Shown: one piece after another, positions 16,646 through 25,808 of the stretch
How positions within the stretch are numbered: the first letter of the stretch is position 1
Layout: every line of letters starts with the position of its first letter
NCBI GenBank assembly: GCA_016285885.1
Contig: JAEERP010000011.1
Span: 47,362-111,361, forward strand
Source: Paludibacteraceae bacterium
Lineage (GTDB): Bacteria > Bacteroidota > Bacteroidia > Bacteroidales > Paludibacteraceae
DNA: 64,000 nt
Direction of reading: 5' to 3'
Notes under the pieces: generated by a model
Database searches by the model: none
Seen by the model: only the letters and a program-made list of their open reading frames with translations
Told to the model about the DNA's origin: nothing
Made by a program: the position numbers and the translations under genes

Positions 16646-17336
16646 AGATACAAGGACGTTTGTCCAAAACAGGACGCTTGGCGGATTTCCACTGAGCGAC
16701 ACTCTTCGTCTTGATATACTCCGTCTCGAGCGTGATGTCGCAAGCGACACAGATCTTCGTGCCAGACTGGCAAACAGACAGAAGGTTCTCGAACATCTTA
16801 TCGTTACGGTAAGGCGTCTCTATGAATATCTGCGACTGGCGCTCCACATGCGCCCGCTTCTCCAACTGACGGATACGCTGGTCACGCTCGTTCGGCTTGA
16901 TCGGCAGATACCCCACGAAGGCGAAACTCTGTCCGTTGAAGCCCGAAGCCATCAAAGCGAGCAGGATCGAGGAAGGGCCCACCAAGGGGACGACACGAAT
17001 ATCCTTCTCCTGCGCTAGACGGGCGATATCAGCCCCCGGATCAGCGATGGCAGGGCAACCCGCCTCCGAGATGATGCCCATGTCGCACCCGGACATGGCC
17101 GGCAAAAGATAAGAAGAGATCTCTTCGGGGGAAGTATGGTTGTTCAGCGTATAGAAGGTGAGCTCATCAATATTGATCGAAGCGTCCACCTTTTTCAGGA
17201 AACGTCTGGCGGTACGCACGTCCTCCACGATATAATGCTTCAGACGGAGAATGACCTCCCGGTTGTAGGAAGGCAACACGTGATTAACATCGCAATCACC
17301 CAAGGTATTAGGAATCAAATAAATAACGCCAGCCAT
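16632..17336 (-). CDS. RsmI-like SAM-dependent methyltransferase (tetrapyrrole methylase fold)
   Basis: A 234-residue protein of the tetrapyrrole methylase superfamily, closest to RsmI (16S rRNA C1402 2'-O-methyltransferase) and the shorter Bacteroidetes relatives. Motifs include YLIPNTLGD (about residues 5-13), GIISEAGCPAIADPGADI (about 81-98), the glycine-rich VPLVGPSSILLALMASG (about 109-125) and IFIETPYRN (about 162-170). I chose the start at 17336 because upstream residues of the longer frame do not belong to the family. The exact methylation target is inferred from family only. Confidence 0.85.
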   Translation of the reverse strand: MAGVIYLIPNTLGDCDVNHVLPSYNREVILRLKHYIVEDVRTARRFLKKVDASINIDELTFYTLNNHTSPEEISSYLLPAMSGCDMGIISEAGCPAIADPGADIARLAQEKDIRVVPLVGPSSILLALMASGFNGQSFAFVGYLPIKPNERDQRIRQLEKRAHVERQSQIFIETPYRNDKMFENLLSVCQSGTKICVACDITLETEYIKTKSVAQWKSAKRPVLDKRPCIFILY

Positions 17337-17437
17337 CTTCTTGAAAAATAAAAGGGAACGCAACGACATCCCCCCGAAAAACGAAAAATCAACCGCAAAT
17401 TTACAAAATAATAAGTGAAAAGACCATAGTCCAACCA

Positions 17438-17469
17438 CTTGCGAGAACAGAAAAAAAAACGTATCTTTG
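17438..17469 (+). promoter_or_regulatory. promoter of the 6S-like RNA
   Basis: CTTG (17438-17441), 20 nt, then TATCTTTG (17462-17469): an exact -7 box and a one-mismatch -33 box at the normal spacing. Confidence 0.7.
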
Positions 17470-17475
17470 AATCAG

Positions 17476-17673
17476 AAAAAGAAACAAAGTTAAGGAACGC
17501 CGCACCGTATATTATGGTTAAACTTAACAATTACAACAAACAACAGGCGTAAACTTCCATCTCAATGGCGGGCCACACCTTCGGGTTGTCTTCGTGACAC
17601 GGTGGATTACAAAGAATGGAACACGCCGAATTCCTATCTTAAGGAGTTTAATTAATTTCGGTGCGGCTTTTTT
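17476..17673 (+). ncRNA. 6S-like regulatory RNA (candidate)
   Basis: A roughly 190-nt transcript is predicted from a strong promoter to a T-run. Its ends pair: GCCGCACCG (17499-17507) with CGGTGCGGC (17659-17667), and six T residues follow. Inside, GGCGT near 17546 pairs with ACGCC near 17626, TTCCAT with ATGGAA, and a central hairpin contains CACACC-TTCG-GGTTGT. A long rod closed at its ends with a bulged centre and a length near 180-200 nt is the layout of 6S RNA, which binds RNA polymerase holoenzyme. There is no open reading frame of note. The family name is inferred from architecture, not from a covariance search. Confidence 0.6.
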
Positions 17674-17835
17674 CATGCCCCAACGGGACGAAAAAGAGGC
17701 GGTGACCCATAAAAACTGCGCAATCCACCTGTACATAATCAACTGATCAACAATAAAATACAGAGTAAAAAAGTCAAAAGAAATGTATATATGCGAAAAA
17801 AAAAGGTTAAAACTTCCTAATTAAAGAAAAAAGAG

Positions 17836-17843
17836 TAACTTTG
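17836..17843 (+). promoter_or_regulatory. -7 box upstream of rpsA
   Basis: TAACTTTG is an exact TAnnTTTG match, 57 nt before the rpsA start. The -33 element is weak. Confidence 0.6.
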
Positions 17844-17900
17844 CACCGATTTTTGCATAATTATAATGTCTAACGACTAGTTACTATTAAATTAAACAAA

Positions 17901-19700
17901 ATGAGTGAATTAACAAAAAACGTAGCGCCTATCGAAGGATTTGACTGGGACGCTTACGAGAATGGTGACGTACAAACAAATGTAAGTCGCGAAGAATTAA
18001 CCAAGAAGTACGATGACACATTGAACGTCGTAAAAGACAAGGACGTTGTTATCGGAAAGGTAATCTCAATGAACAAGAGAGAGGTTGTAGTAAATGTAGG
18101 TTACAAGTCAGATGGTATCGTTTCCATGAACGAGTTCCGCTACAATCCGGATTTGAAGGTAGGAGATGAAGTAGAGGTTTACATTGAGAGCCAAGAAGAC
18201 AAGAAGGGACAATTGATCCTTTCACACAAGAAAGCGCGTGCAGCCCGTTCTTGGGATTGCGTAAACGACGCTTTGGAGAACGACAAAGTTATCACTGGTT
18301 ACATCAAGTGCCGCACGAAGGGCGGTATGATTGTGGACGTATTCGGCATCGAGGCATTCTTGCCAGGTTCACAAATCGATGTTAAGCCTATCCGTGATTA
18401 CGATGTGTTCGTAGGCAAGACAATGGAATTCAAAGTCGTAAAGATCAACCACGAATTCAAGAACGTCGTTGTATCCCACAAAGCACTCATCGAGGCAGAG
18501 TTGGAGCAACAGAAGAAAGACATCATCTCGAAACTCGAGAAGGGACAAGTATTGGAAGGAACTGTCAAGAACATCACTTCTTACGGTGTATTCATCGACT
18601 TGGGTGGCGTAGACGGTTTGATCCACATCACAGACCTCTCTTGGGGCCGCGTAACGCACCCAGAGGAGATCGTCTCTTTGGATCAGAAGTTGAACGTCGT
18701 TATCCTCGACTTCGACGACGACAAGAAGAGAATCGCCCTTGGTTTGAAGCAATTGACTCCTCATCCATGGGATGCTTTGGATCCTAACTTGAAGGTAGGT
18801 GACAAGGTGAAGGGTAAGGTAGTTGTGATGGCTGACTACGGTGCGTTCGTAGAGATCGCTCCAGGCGTAGAGGGCTTGATCCACGTATCCGAGATGTCTT
18901 GGTCTCAACACTTGCGCAGCGCACAAGACTTCATGAAGGTCGGTGACGAGGTAGAGGCAGTCGTTTTGACTTTGGACCGCGAGGAGAGAAAGATGTCTTT
19001 GGGCATCAAGCAATTGAAACCAGATCCATGGGATACCATCGATACTGACTATGCTGTCGGCACGAAGCACACCGCTAAGGTTCGTAACTTCACCAACTTC
19101 GGCGTATTCGTTGAGATCGCTGAGGGCGTAGACGGATTGATCCACATCTCTGACCTTTCTTGGACGAAGAAGATCAAACACCCATCAGAGTTCACTCAGA
19201 TCGGTGCGGACATCGAGGTTCAAGTATTGGAGATCGACAAGGAGAACCGTCGCTTGAGCTTGGGTCACAAGCAATTGGAAGACAACCCATGGGATGTGTT
19301 CGAGAACATCTTCACGGTAGACTCTATCCACGAGGGTACCATCATCGAGATGATGGACAAGGGTGCGGTTATCGCATTGCCTTACGGTGTGGAAGGATTC
19401 GCTACTCCTAAGCACTTGGTGAAGGAAGACAAGAGCATGGCTAAGGTTGACGAGAAGCTCCCATTCAAGGTTATCGAGTTCAACAAAGACTCCAAGAGAA
19501 TCATCTTGTCCCACAGCCGTATCTTCGAGGACGCTCAAAAGGCAGCTAACGGAGAGGAGACTGAGGAGAAGAAAGACGCTCGCAAGAAAAAGTCATCCAA
19601 GAAAGCTGAACCAATCATCGCAGTTGAGAAAGCTACTTTGGGAGACATCGAGGAGCTGGCAGCCTTGAAAAATCAATTGGACGCCGACGAAAAAAAATAA
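17901..19700 (+). CDS. rpsA: 30S ribosomal protein S1
   Basis: A 599-residue RNA-binding ribosomal protein with six S1 (OB-fold) domains. Repeated signatures such as GVFIDLGGVDGLIHITDLSW, GAFVEIAPGVEGLIHVSEMSW and GVFVEIAEGVDGLIHISDLSW mark domains 3-5. The last domain is less conserved and the tail is rich in Lys and Glu. It helps messenger RNAs with weak ribosome-binding sites reach the 30S subunit, which matters in Bacteroidetes where Shine-Dalgarno sequences are rare. Codon use is strongly biased, as expected for a highly expressed gene. Confidence 0.98.
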   Translation: MSELTKNVAPIEGFDWDAYENGDVQTNVSREELTKKYDDTLNVVKDKDVVIGKVISMNKREVVVNVGYKSDGIVSMNEFRYNPDLKVGDEVEVYIESQEDKKGQLILSHKKARAARSWDCVNDALENDKVITGYIKCRTKGGMIVDVFGIEAFLPGSQIDVKPIRDYDVFVGKTMEFKVVKINHEFKNVVVSHKALIEAELEQQKKDIISKLEKGQVLEGTVKNITSYGVFIDLGGVDGLIHITDLSWGRVTHPEEIVSLDQKLNVVILDFDDDKKRIALGLKQLTPHPWDALDPNLKVGDKVKGKVVVMADYGAFVEIAPGVEGLIHVSEMSWSQHLRSAQDFMKVGDEVEAVVLTLDREERKMSLGIKQLKPDPWDTIDTDYAVGTKHTAKVRNFTNFGVFVEIAEGVDGLIHISDLSWTKKIKHPSEFTQIGADIEVQVLEIDKENRRLSLGHKQLEDNPWDVFENIFTVDSIHEGTIIEMMDKGAVIALPYGVEGFATPKHLVKEDKSMAKVDEKLPFKVIEFNKDSKRIILSHSRIFEDAQKAANGEETEEKKDARKKKSSKKAEPIIAVEKATLGDIEELAALKNQLDADEKK

Positions 19701-19796
19701 GCGCAAAATATCTGAATTATTTTTATATATGAAAAAAAATTCGGATATTTGTGTGGAATTAGAATTTTTAAACAATTAATTTTATAAAAAGAGAGT

Positions 19797-21023
19797 ATGA
19801 AAAAAAGTTTTTTGGCTTTATTCGCAGCAATGGGCTTGGCTTTTTCAGCTAACGCACAAGACGCAGCAACAGATGCAGAGCAAGCAGCCGCTTCAGCATC
19901 AGAGTCATTCAACCACTGGTCAGTAGCAGTAGAAGGTGGAATCAACTACCTGAGAGCATCAGACCAAAAAGTTGGTTTGGCAGTAGGAGGTTTTGTTGAA
20001 AGAACATTCAATCCTCGTTGGGGATTGGGTCTCGAGTACATGTTCCTCAAGAAGGATCAAGATCCAGATTACGGTCACAAAGAGATGAACGCGTTGTTCC
20101 ACGACATCGACATCTTCGGATCGGTTAATCTTTCTAATATCATCGCTCCTTATCGTTCTGCAGGATGGCAGAAGTTGAACTGGTTCGCAACAGCCGGTTT
20201 GGGTGTGACAATCTACGATTACGAGATTAAGAACGGAAAGTCTGATAACGACGCAAGAATGTTGTTCCTTGGCGGATCTAAGTTGGAGTACAACGTAAGC
20301 AAGTGGATCGCTGTGTTCTTGGGAGCACAATATCGTTTCCACGCTAACGAGGAGTTCGTTGGTAACAACGCTGGTCGTTCAATCTTCGACGCTGTAGCTG
20401 GTGTTCGCGTTAAATTCGCTGGCGAGAGCAACATCCGCAACATCGCTTGGGCTGATTACATCCCTCAAGTTGAGTTGCCTGACTTCAGCAACGTATTCGA
20501 CGCTCAGAAGAAGGCTTGCGACGAGTCTATCGCAAAGCTCGAGCAAAAGATCGACGATCAAAACGCTCAAATCAAGAAGTTGCAAGGCGACATCAAGTTC
20601 ACTCAAGATTCTTTGGATCGCCACATCAGAGCTACAAGACCTAAAGTTGCTTACAAGCCAACTGTTGAGGAGGCTAAGATCATCGAAACTGCAATGTCTA
20701 ACTTGGAATTCGAGTCTGGCAAGGCTATCATCAAGGAGGGTTCATTCCAATACTTGAATGGTTTGGCTGAGTTGCTCGTTAAGCACCCTGAGTGGTCTGT
20801 TAAGTTGTCTGGTCACACTGACAACGTAGGTAAGGCCGCTAAGAACTTGCAACTTTCTAAGGATCGCGCAACTTCAGTTCGCACTTACTTGGTTAACAAG
20901 GGCGTTGACGCAGCTAACATCGAGTCTGAGGGCTTCGGTAGCAGCAAGCCAATCGCTTCTAACAACACCGCTGCAGGTAGAGCAAAGAACCGTCGTGTAG
21001 AGGTTAGCTTGTTCTCTAAATAA
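19797..21023 (+). CDS. OmpA-family outer membrane protein
   Basis: A 408-residue outer membrane protein. Signal peptide MKKSFLALFAAMGLAFSANA (residues 1-20), an N-terminal beta-barrel-like half (about 40-220, rich in aromatic strands), a short coiled coil (KACDESIAKLEQKIDDQNAQIKKLQ region, about 240-270), and a C-terminal OmpA peptidoglycan-binding domain (about 300-408) with LSGHTDNVGKAAKNLQLSKDRA and GRAKNRRVEV. It would tether the outer membrane to peptidoglycan. Codon use resembles that of rpsA, so it is probably abundant. A bidirectional terminator follows. Confidence 0.93.
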   Translation: MKKSFLALFAAMGLAFSANAQDAATDAEQAAASASESFNHWSVAVEGGINYLRASDQKVGLAVGGFVERTFNPRWGLGLEYMFLKKDQDPDYGHKEMNALFHDIDIFGSVNLSNIIAPYRSAGWQKLNWFATAGLGVTIYDYEIKNGKSDNDARMLFLGGSKLEYNVSKWIAVFLGAQYRFHANEEFVGNNAGRSIFDAVAGVRVKFAGESNIRNIAWADYIPQVELPDFSNVFDAQKKACDESIAKLEQKIDDQNAQIKKLQGDIKFTQDSLDRHIRATRPKVAYKPTVEEAKIIETAMSNLEFESGKAIIKEGSFQYLNGLAELLVKHPEWSVKLSGHTDNVGKAAKNLQLSKDRATSVRTYLVNKGVDAANIESEGFGSSKPIASNNTAAGRAKNRRVEVSLFSK

Positions 21024-21042
21024 TAACCTGTAACAAGGTAAT

Positions 21043-21075
21043 AAAAGAGCTGTCCTTCGGGATGGCTCTTTTTTT
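21043..21075. terminator. bidirectional intrinsic terminator
   Basis: AAAGAGCTGTCC-TTCG-GGATGGCTCTTT with T/A runs on both flanks, between the OmpA gene and the convergent unknown gene. It can act in both directions. Confidence 0.88.
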
Positions 21076-21232
21076 GCGTCTATATCCGAAACCCCAAAAA
21101 GAAGATGCGCAAATCGCCAAGCCCCCATCTGCCTGAACTGTCCGGCCAGACACATGAGACATCCAATCTCGACTGAAAGATGATACGGAGGAACATCCTC
21201 CTCTAACAAACAAACAGAGAAGGAAACAAACC

Positions 21233-21718
21233 CTACTGTGCAGAGGGAGACCACACAAACAAACCTTCGGAAGCTGCCAACGAACGAAGTAAATCCAAAA
21301 GGTCCGCACGGACATTATAAACGGTCATATTGGTGTCTTCGTCATGCAACACCATCAAAGACTCCCGATTGTCGAATAGAACATAAACGGAACGTTCTCC
21401 TTCTTCGCTGAAAAGAATACGATCAAACAAAAAAGCAGGCTCTGGATTGCTTATCCATCGCTTCTCCGAACACCGCACATCAATACCGACATAACAGTTC
21501 AGTTTCAACATTACGCGGGCAAATTTCGCATACAAAGACTTCCTCCTCCCAACATCTTGCCAGAAATAAGCCTCCACGCTGAAATACTGCCCGGCAGAAT
21601 GCACAGGGACTTGTTTCGGGAGCATATCCACGACCCAATATGGTTTTTCCAACAAAGGCTCTATCCTATCGTCTAAACCGACGTGGACGTCCTCATCGAC
21701 ACATTTCCGCTCATTCAT
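21233..21718 (-). CDS. conserved hypothetical protein downstream of recG
   Basis: Not recognised. A 161-residue soluble protein. I use the ATG at 21718, 17 nt after the recG stop; the longer frame starts inside recG. It has no signal peptide or membrane segment and a run of aromatic and hydrophobic strands (PYWVVDMLPKQVPVHSAGQYF, RILFSEEGERSVYVLFDN, DTNMTVYNVRADLLDLL), suggesting an alpha/beta fold. It probably shares the recG transcript. A nucleic-acid related role is possible from position only. Confidence 0.7.
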   Translation of the reverse strand: MNERKCVDEDVHVGLDDRIEPLLEKPYWVVDMLPKQVPVHSAGQYFSVEAYFWQDVGRRKSLYAKFARVMLKLNCYVGIDVRCSEKRWISNPEPAFLFDRILFSEEGERSVYVLFDNRESLMVLHDEDTNMTVYNVRADLLDLLRSLAASEGLFVWSPSAQ

Positions 21719-21735
21719 AAACCTACGATTAAAAA

Positions 21736-23847
21736 TTACGAAATTACGCCCCAATTTTGAGTCTCCCTCGCCATACGGTCAAGGCGCTGGTTCAACAGGA
21801 TATTCTTCTCCTCCAGCAGGTCCGGGTCCTCATCCAGCACCTTTTCAGCCACCTCACGGGCGAATTGTATGATCTGACCATCCGTCGCCAAATTGGCTAT
21901 CTTGAGGCTGATGGCGACACCACTCTGTTGCGTTCCCTCCAAGTCTCCCGGACCTCGCATCTTCAAATCGACCTCCGAGATTTCGAACCCGTTGTTCGTG
22001 CGGGTCATTACCTCCATGCGTTGTCGCCCTTCGCTGGACAATTTCGGGGAAGTGAGCAATATGCAGTACGACTGTTCGGCTCCACGACCTACCCTGCCCC
22101 GCAACTGATGCAACTGAGACAATCCGAAACGTTCGGCGCTCTCGATCAGCATGACGGAGGCGTTGGGCACATTGACGCCCACCTCAATCACGGTGGTCGC
22201 CACCAGGATGTTCAACTCACCCGCTGCGAACTGCCTCATCTGCGCATCCTTCTCATCGGGTTTCATCTTTCCGTGCACCATACCCAGATGGTACTGCGGT
22301 TCAGGGAATACCTGCTGAAGGGACTCGTAACCAGCCTCAATATTCGCATAATCGGAGCGCTCGGACTCCTGGATCATCGGATAGACAATATACGCCTGCC
22401 TGCCCAAAGCTATCTGCTTCTTGATGAAATCGTACAACATGCCCCGGGCATTGTCCAGACGGTGGATCGTCTGAATGGGTTTACGTCCAGGAGGCAGCTC
22501 ATCGATGACAGAGACGTCCAAGTCACCATAAAGGGTCATCGCCAAGGTGCGAGGAATCGGTGTTGCGGTCATGACCAAGACATGAGGCGGTTGTTCGCTC
22601 TTGCTCCACAGTTTGGCACGCTGGGCAACCCCGAAACGATGCTGCTCATCGATAACCACCAACCCAAGGTGTGAGAAAACCACATTATCCTCCAACAAGG
22701 CATGCGTTCCCAACAATATCTGGATAGTACCATCCTTAACACCCGCCAGGATCGCCTCTCGTTCCTTCTTCTTTGACGAACCGGTCAAAAGCGCCACCCT
22801 CACATCCATGCCGTTCAGCATTTGAGAGATTGATGCGAAATGCTGTTGCGCCAAAATCTCCGTAGGAGCCATCATGGCTGCTTGGAATCCATTGTCCAAC
22901 GCAATCATCATGGAGATCAGCGCCACCATCGTCTTACCGCTTCCGACATCCCCTTGGAGGAGTCTGTTCATCTGCTTACCACTGGAAAGATCGCCATAGA
23001 TCTCCCGAATCACCCGTTTTTGGGCATTGGTGAGTTGGAATGGCAGGTTATCCTTGTAAAAAGAGTTGAAGAGCTCGCCAATCTTCGTGAACTTAAACCC
23101 CACGAAGCGAAGCTTACGGTAGTTTCGCTGGCGAAGCATGTTGAGCTGGATGAAGAATAGCTCTTCAAATTTCAGTCTGAACTGGGCCATTCGCAACTTA
23201 TCGGCCGACTGGGGGAAATGGATATTCAACAGCGCATCATGGAGAGGCACCAAGTGGTGCTGTTGCAAGATGTATGACGGAAGCGATTCAGGAATACGGA
23301 ATTCTCCCATGGAGTTGAAGATATCCGATATGAATTTCTGCAAGACACGCGACGTCAGGAAAGAATTCTTCATCTTCTCGGAGGTGTTATACATACCCTG
23401 CACACCACCTAAAGCTTGCTTGGACATCGCCTCGTTGATGGTCTCCATGTCCGGATGAACTAAATTACACGTTCCGTTGAACTCGGAAACCTTCCCGAAG
23501 GCCACATATTCATGACCAGGCTTATACTTGTCAAGAATATACTTGACACCCTTGAAAAACAACAACTCAATCGTCGATTCCCCGTCTGAGAAGAGCAACA
23601 CGGCCCGCTGCTTCCTCCCCTCCCCTTGCGTTGTCACCTTCACGATAATACCACGGATCTGGACATATAGGGAGGCTGGTGTGATCTCACGGATCCGATA
23701 AAACTTGCTGCGGTCGATGTATCGGTACGGAAAACAATACAACAGATCCCGATAAGAAGAAACAGCTAACTCCTTCTTCAGCACATCCGCCTTCTTAGGA
23801 CCAACCCCAGGCAAATAAGTTATCTCTTTATCCAAAAAATCTGGCAT
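21736..23847 (-). CDS. recG: ATP-dependent DNA helicase RecG
   Basis: A 703-residue helicase that remodels stalled replication forks and branched DNA. Residues 1-250 contain the wedge/OB domain (YLPGVGPKKADVLKKEL near the N-terminus). The helicase core has Walker A GDVGSGKTMVAL, Walker B/DEQHRFG, TATPIPRTLAMTLYGD and the C-terminal motif HQLRGRVGRGAEQSYCILL. I choose the start at 23847 (MPDFLDKEITYLPGVG) because it matches the family N-terminus; the longer frame adds 23 untypical residues. A small unknown gene follows, apparently in the same transcript. Confidence 0.96.
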   Translation of the reverse strand: MPDFLDKEITYLPGVGPKKADVLKKELAVSSYRDLLYCFPYRYIDRSKFYRIREITPASLYVQIRGIIVKVTTQGEGRKQRAVLLFSDGESTIELLFFKGVKYILDKYKPGHEYVAFGKVSEFNGTCNLVHPDMETINEAMSKQALGGVQGMYNTSEKMKNSFLTSRVLQKFISDIFNSMGEFRIPESLPSYILQQHHLVPLHDALLNIHFPQSADKLRMAQFRLKFEELFFIQLNMLRQRNYRKLRFVGFKFTKIGELFNSFYKDNLPFQLTNAQKRVIREIYGDLSSGKQMNRLLQGDVGSGKTMVALISMMIALDNGFQAAMMAPTEILAQQHFASISQMLNGMDVRVALLTGSSKKKEREAILAGVKDGTIQILLGTHALLEDNVVFSHLGLVVIDEQHRFGVAQRAKLWSKSEQPPHVLVMTATPIPRTLAMTLYGDLDVSVIDELPPGRKPIQTIHRLDNARGMLYDFIKKQIALGRQAYIVYPMIQESERSDYANIEAGYESLQQVFPEPQYHLGMVHGKMKPDEKDAQMRQFAAGELNILVATTVIEVGVNVPNASVMLIESAERFGLSQLHQLRGRVGRGAEQSYCILLTSPKLSSEGRQRMEVMTRTNNGFEISEVDLKMRGPGDLEGTQQSGVAISLKIANLATDGQIIQFAREVAEKVLDEDPDLLEEKNILLNQRLDRMARETQNWGVIS

Positions 23848-24059
23848 ACGCAATTGACCGAATGCGTGATCATCAACTATTTTACATATACAAAAATACA
23901 AAAAAGGAGGATTCAATCCCCCTACGATCCCATAAAAATGGAACTATGCGTAAAAATGTAGAATTATACTATTGCGAAAAAGCAAATTTATTATATTTAT
24001 ATTCATAAATGCAAACATATTATTTATCAATACAATTTAGTAGTTTTAAGATATGGTCA

Positions 24060-24081
24060 ATATAATTTGTGTAAATTATAT
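24060..24081. promoter_or_regulatory. AT-rich dyad upstream of the sigma-54 promoter
   Basis: Perfect 9-bp arms ATATAATTT (24060-24068) and AAATTATAT (24073-24081) around GTGT, centred about 60 bp upstream of the predicted start of the RNA. It could bind an enhancer-binding protein or other regulator. Confidence 0.45.
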
Positions 24082-24104
24082 TTTCATTACGAAATGAACA
24101 TTTG

Positions 24105-24120
24105 TTGGCACGATTTTTGC
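24105..24120 (+). promoter_or_regulatory. sigma-54 (RpoN) promoter
   Basis: TTGGCACG (24105-24112) and TTGC (24117-24120) reproduce the sigma-54 consensus TGGCACG-N4-TTGCW, with the invariant GG and GC exactly 12 bp apart. This is clearly different from the TAnnTTTG promoters elsewhere in the window. Predicted start of transcription is near 24131. Confidence 0.75.
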
Positions 24121-24130
24121 ACATTATTAT

Positions 24131-24268
24131 GATGTAGAGCGGTTAAAAACGTTCCATACCAAACAGAATCGGTCACAGCAGGTGAAAGCCCCTGTGTCAA
24201 TATAGGTTGTTTAAAATATCAGTGTAGTGAAAGCTTGGGGCTATTGTTAGTCTCAAGCTTACTTTTTT
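24131..24268 (+). ncRNA. candidate sigma-54-dependent small RNA
   Basis: A roughly 138-nt RNA is bounded by a sigma-54 promoter and an intrinsic terminator. It contains an internal hairpin (CACAG 24174-24178 with CTGTG 24192-24196, extended by GG/CC) and single-stranded A-rich stretches. No open reading frame of useful length is present, and the terminator precedes the pepD promoter, so it is not simply the pepD leader. I recognise no known family. Function unknown; a base-pairing regulator under nitrogen or envelope stress control is a guess. Confidence 0.6.
24231..24268 (+). terminator. intrinsic terminator of the small RNA
   Basis: AAGCTTG (24231-24237) pairs with CAAGCTT (24254-24260), followed by AC and six T residues. 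Confidence 0.8.
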
Positions 24269-24282
24269 ATACGATCTTTCTA

Positions 24283-24313
24283 TTGGCAACATCACCATAA
24301 AAGCGTATCTTTA
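24283..24313 (+). promoter_or_regulatory. promoter of pepD
   Basis: TTG (24283-24285), 20 nt, TATCTTTA (24306-24313; one mismatch to TAnnTTTG), ending 21 nt before the pepD start. Confidence 0.5.
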
Positions 24314-24334
24314 CAAAGTAAAAAACATAAAAAG

Positions 24335-25780
24335 ATGAAGACGATAAATGATTTGGAGCCACAGGCTCTATGGGCAAGATTCAAGGATATATGTGACATT
24401 CCCCACCCATCAGGGAAAGAGGGGAAAATAGGGGCGTTCCTCATGGAATTCGCACAAAAGCATGGATTGGAGGCAGAAATGGATGAAGTCGGCAATGTGC
24501 TCATCCGCAAGAAGGCCACAAAGGGAAGAGAGTCTGCTCCTTCCGTACTACTCCAAGCGCACATGGACATGGTCTGCGAGAAAAACGCAGGCACAGAGCA
24601 TGATTTCGACAACGACCCTATCCGCACCATCGTGGAAGGCGATTGGCTGAAGGCGCAAGGCACTACCCTCGGCGCGGACGACGGAATCGGAGTGGCCGCC
24701 ATGCTAGCGGTACTTGAGTCGGACACCATCCAACACGGTCCGCTTGAATGCCTCATCACGGTGGACGAAGAGCGTGGCCTGACCGGCGCACAACACGTCA
24801 AGGCGGGTTGGCTCCAATCAAAGAGACTCATCAACCTGGACTCTGAGGAGGACGGCAGGTTCTGCATCGGATGCGCGGGCGGTATCGACACCGTCGCCAC
24901 ATTCGACCTGAAGAGAGTGGCCTCACCTCAAGGCGCATTCTTCCTCAACCTTTTCGTCAAAGGTCTGCAAGGAGGACACTCCGGCGACGACATCAACAAA
25001 GGTCGGGGCAATGCCATCAAGATACTGGCAAGATTCCTCTGGAACGAATCGAAGAAGTACCCGATCCAACTCTGCCATATCGAAGGGGGCAACCTCCACA
25101 ACGCTATCCCAAGGGAAGCACACGCTACCCTCTGCATCGACTGGAACAAGAAGGAGGAGATCCGTGTCGCACTGAATCATTACATCAGCACCATCGAGGC
25201 GGAATACCCGACGGAAAAGGAACTGGTCATCGACCTCGAATCGACCAATGCGGAAGAGCTGGTTTACGAGCAGGAAGGGGCCAACAGGCTCATCAGCGCA
25301 CTCTACGCTTGTCCGCATGGTGTGATTGAGATGAGCACGGAGATAGAAGGCTTGCCGGAGACCTCCACCAACCTCGCCTCCATCAAGGAGAAGGAGGGTA
25401 AAATCGTCGTGGCCACCAGCCAACGAAGCTCGACCAACAGCAAGAAACACGACATCAAAGACCGTGTGGAGGCAGTCTTCGCATTGGCAGGCGCAAGTGT
25501 GAAACATAGTGACGGATACCCGGGATGGAAGCCGAACATGAACTCCGAACTAAAGAACATCGTGGCAGGTTCCTACGAGAGACTCTTCGGGGAGAAACCG
25601 GTGGTGGGCGCCATCCACGCAGGTCTGGAGTGCGGACTCATCATCGAGAAGTATCCTGACATGGACATGATCTCCATCGGCCCTACCATCATCGGCAACC
25701 ACTCGCCTGCAGAGCGTTGCGAAATACCAACCGTCGGGAAGTTCTGGAAACACCTAATCGACGTGCTGGAAAAAATATAA
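24335..25780 (+). CDS. pepD: aminoacyl-histidine dipeptidase
   Basis: A 481-residue zinc metallopeptidase (M20 family) that cleaves Xaa-His dipeptides such as carnosine in the cytoplasm. The metal-binding motifs are QAHMDMV (about residues 78-84), GADDGIG (about 113-119) and VDEERGLTG (about 146-154), with the C-terminal HAGLECG motif (about 429-435). Length fits the PepD subgroup. It is transcribed from its own promoter after the small RNA terminator and is followed by pspC and uvrB in the same direction with short gaps. Confidence 0.95.
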   Translation: MKTINDLEPQALWARFKDICDIPHPSGKEGKIGAFLMEFAQKHGLEAEMDEVGNVLIRKKATKGRESAPSVLLQAHMDMVCEKNAGTEHDFDNDPIRTIVEGDWLKAQGTTLGADDGIGVAAMLAVLESDTIQHGPLECLITVDEERGLTGAQHVKAGWLQSKRLINLDSEEDGRFCIGCAGGIDTVATFDLKRVASPQGAFFLNLFVKGLQGGHSGDDINKGRGNAIKILARFLWNESKKYPIQLCHIEGGNLHNAIPREAHATLCIDWNKKEEIRVALNHYISTIEAEYPTEKELVIDLESTNAEELVYEQEGANRLISALYACPHGVIEMSTEIEGLPETSTNLASIKEKEGKIVVATSQRSSTNSKKHDIKDRVEAVFALAGASVKHSDGYPGWKPNMNSELKNIVAGSYERLFGEKPVVGAIHAGLECGLIIEKYPDMDMISIGPTIIGNHSPAERCEIPTVGKFWKHLIDVLEKI

Positions 25781-25808
25781 ACGGAAACAATCGATAAACG
25801 AAACAGAA

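Noticed and set aside
17524..17742. 72-codon minus-strand frame in the rpsA upstream region
   Set aside because: It overlaps the 6S-like RNA on the opposite strand and has no protein-like features.
24171..24200. GGTGAAAGCC-containing hairpin as a riboswitch for pepD
   Set aside because: The RNA has its own terminator and pepD has a separate promoter after it; no riboswitch core could be assembled, and pepD is not a usual riboswitch target.
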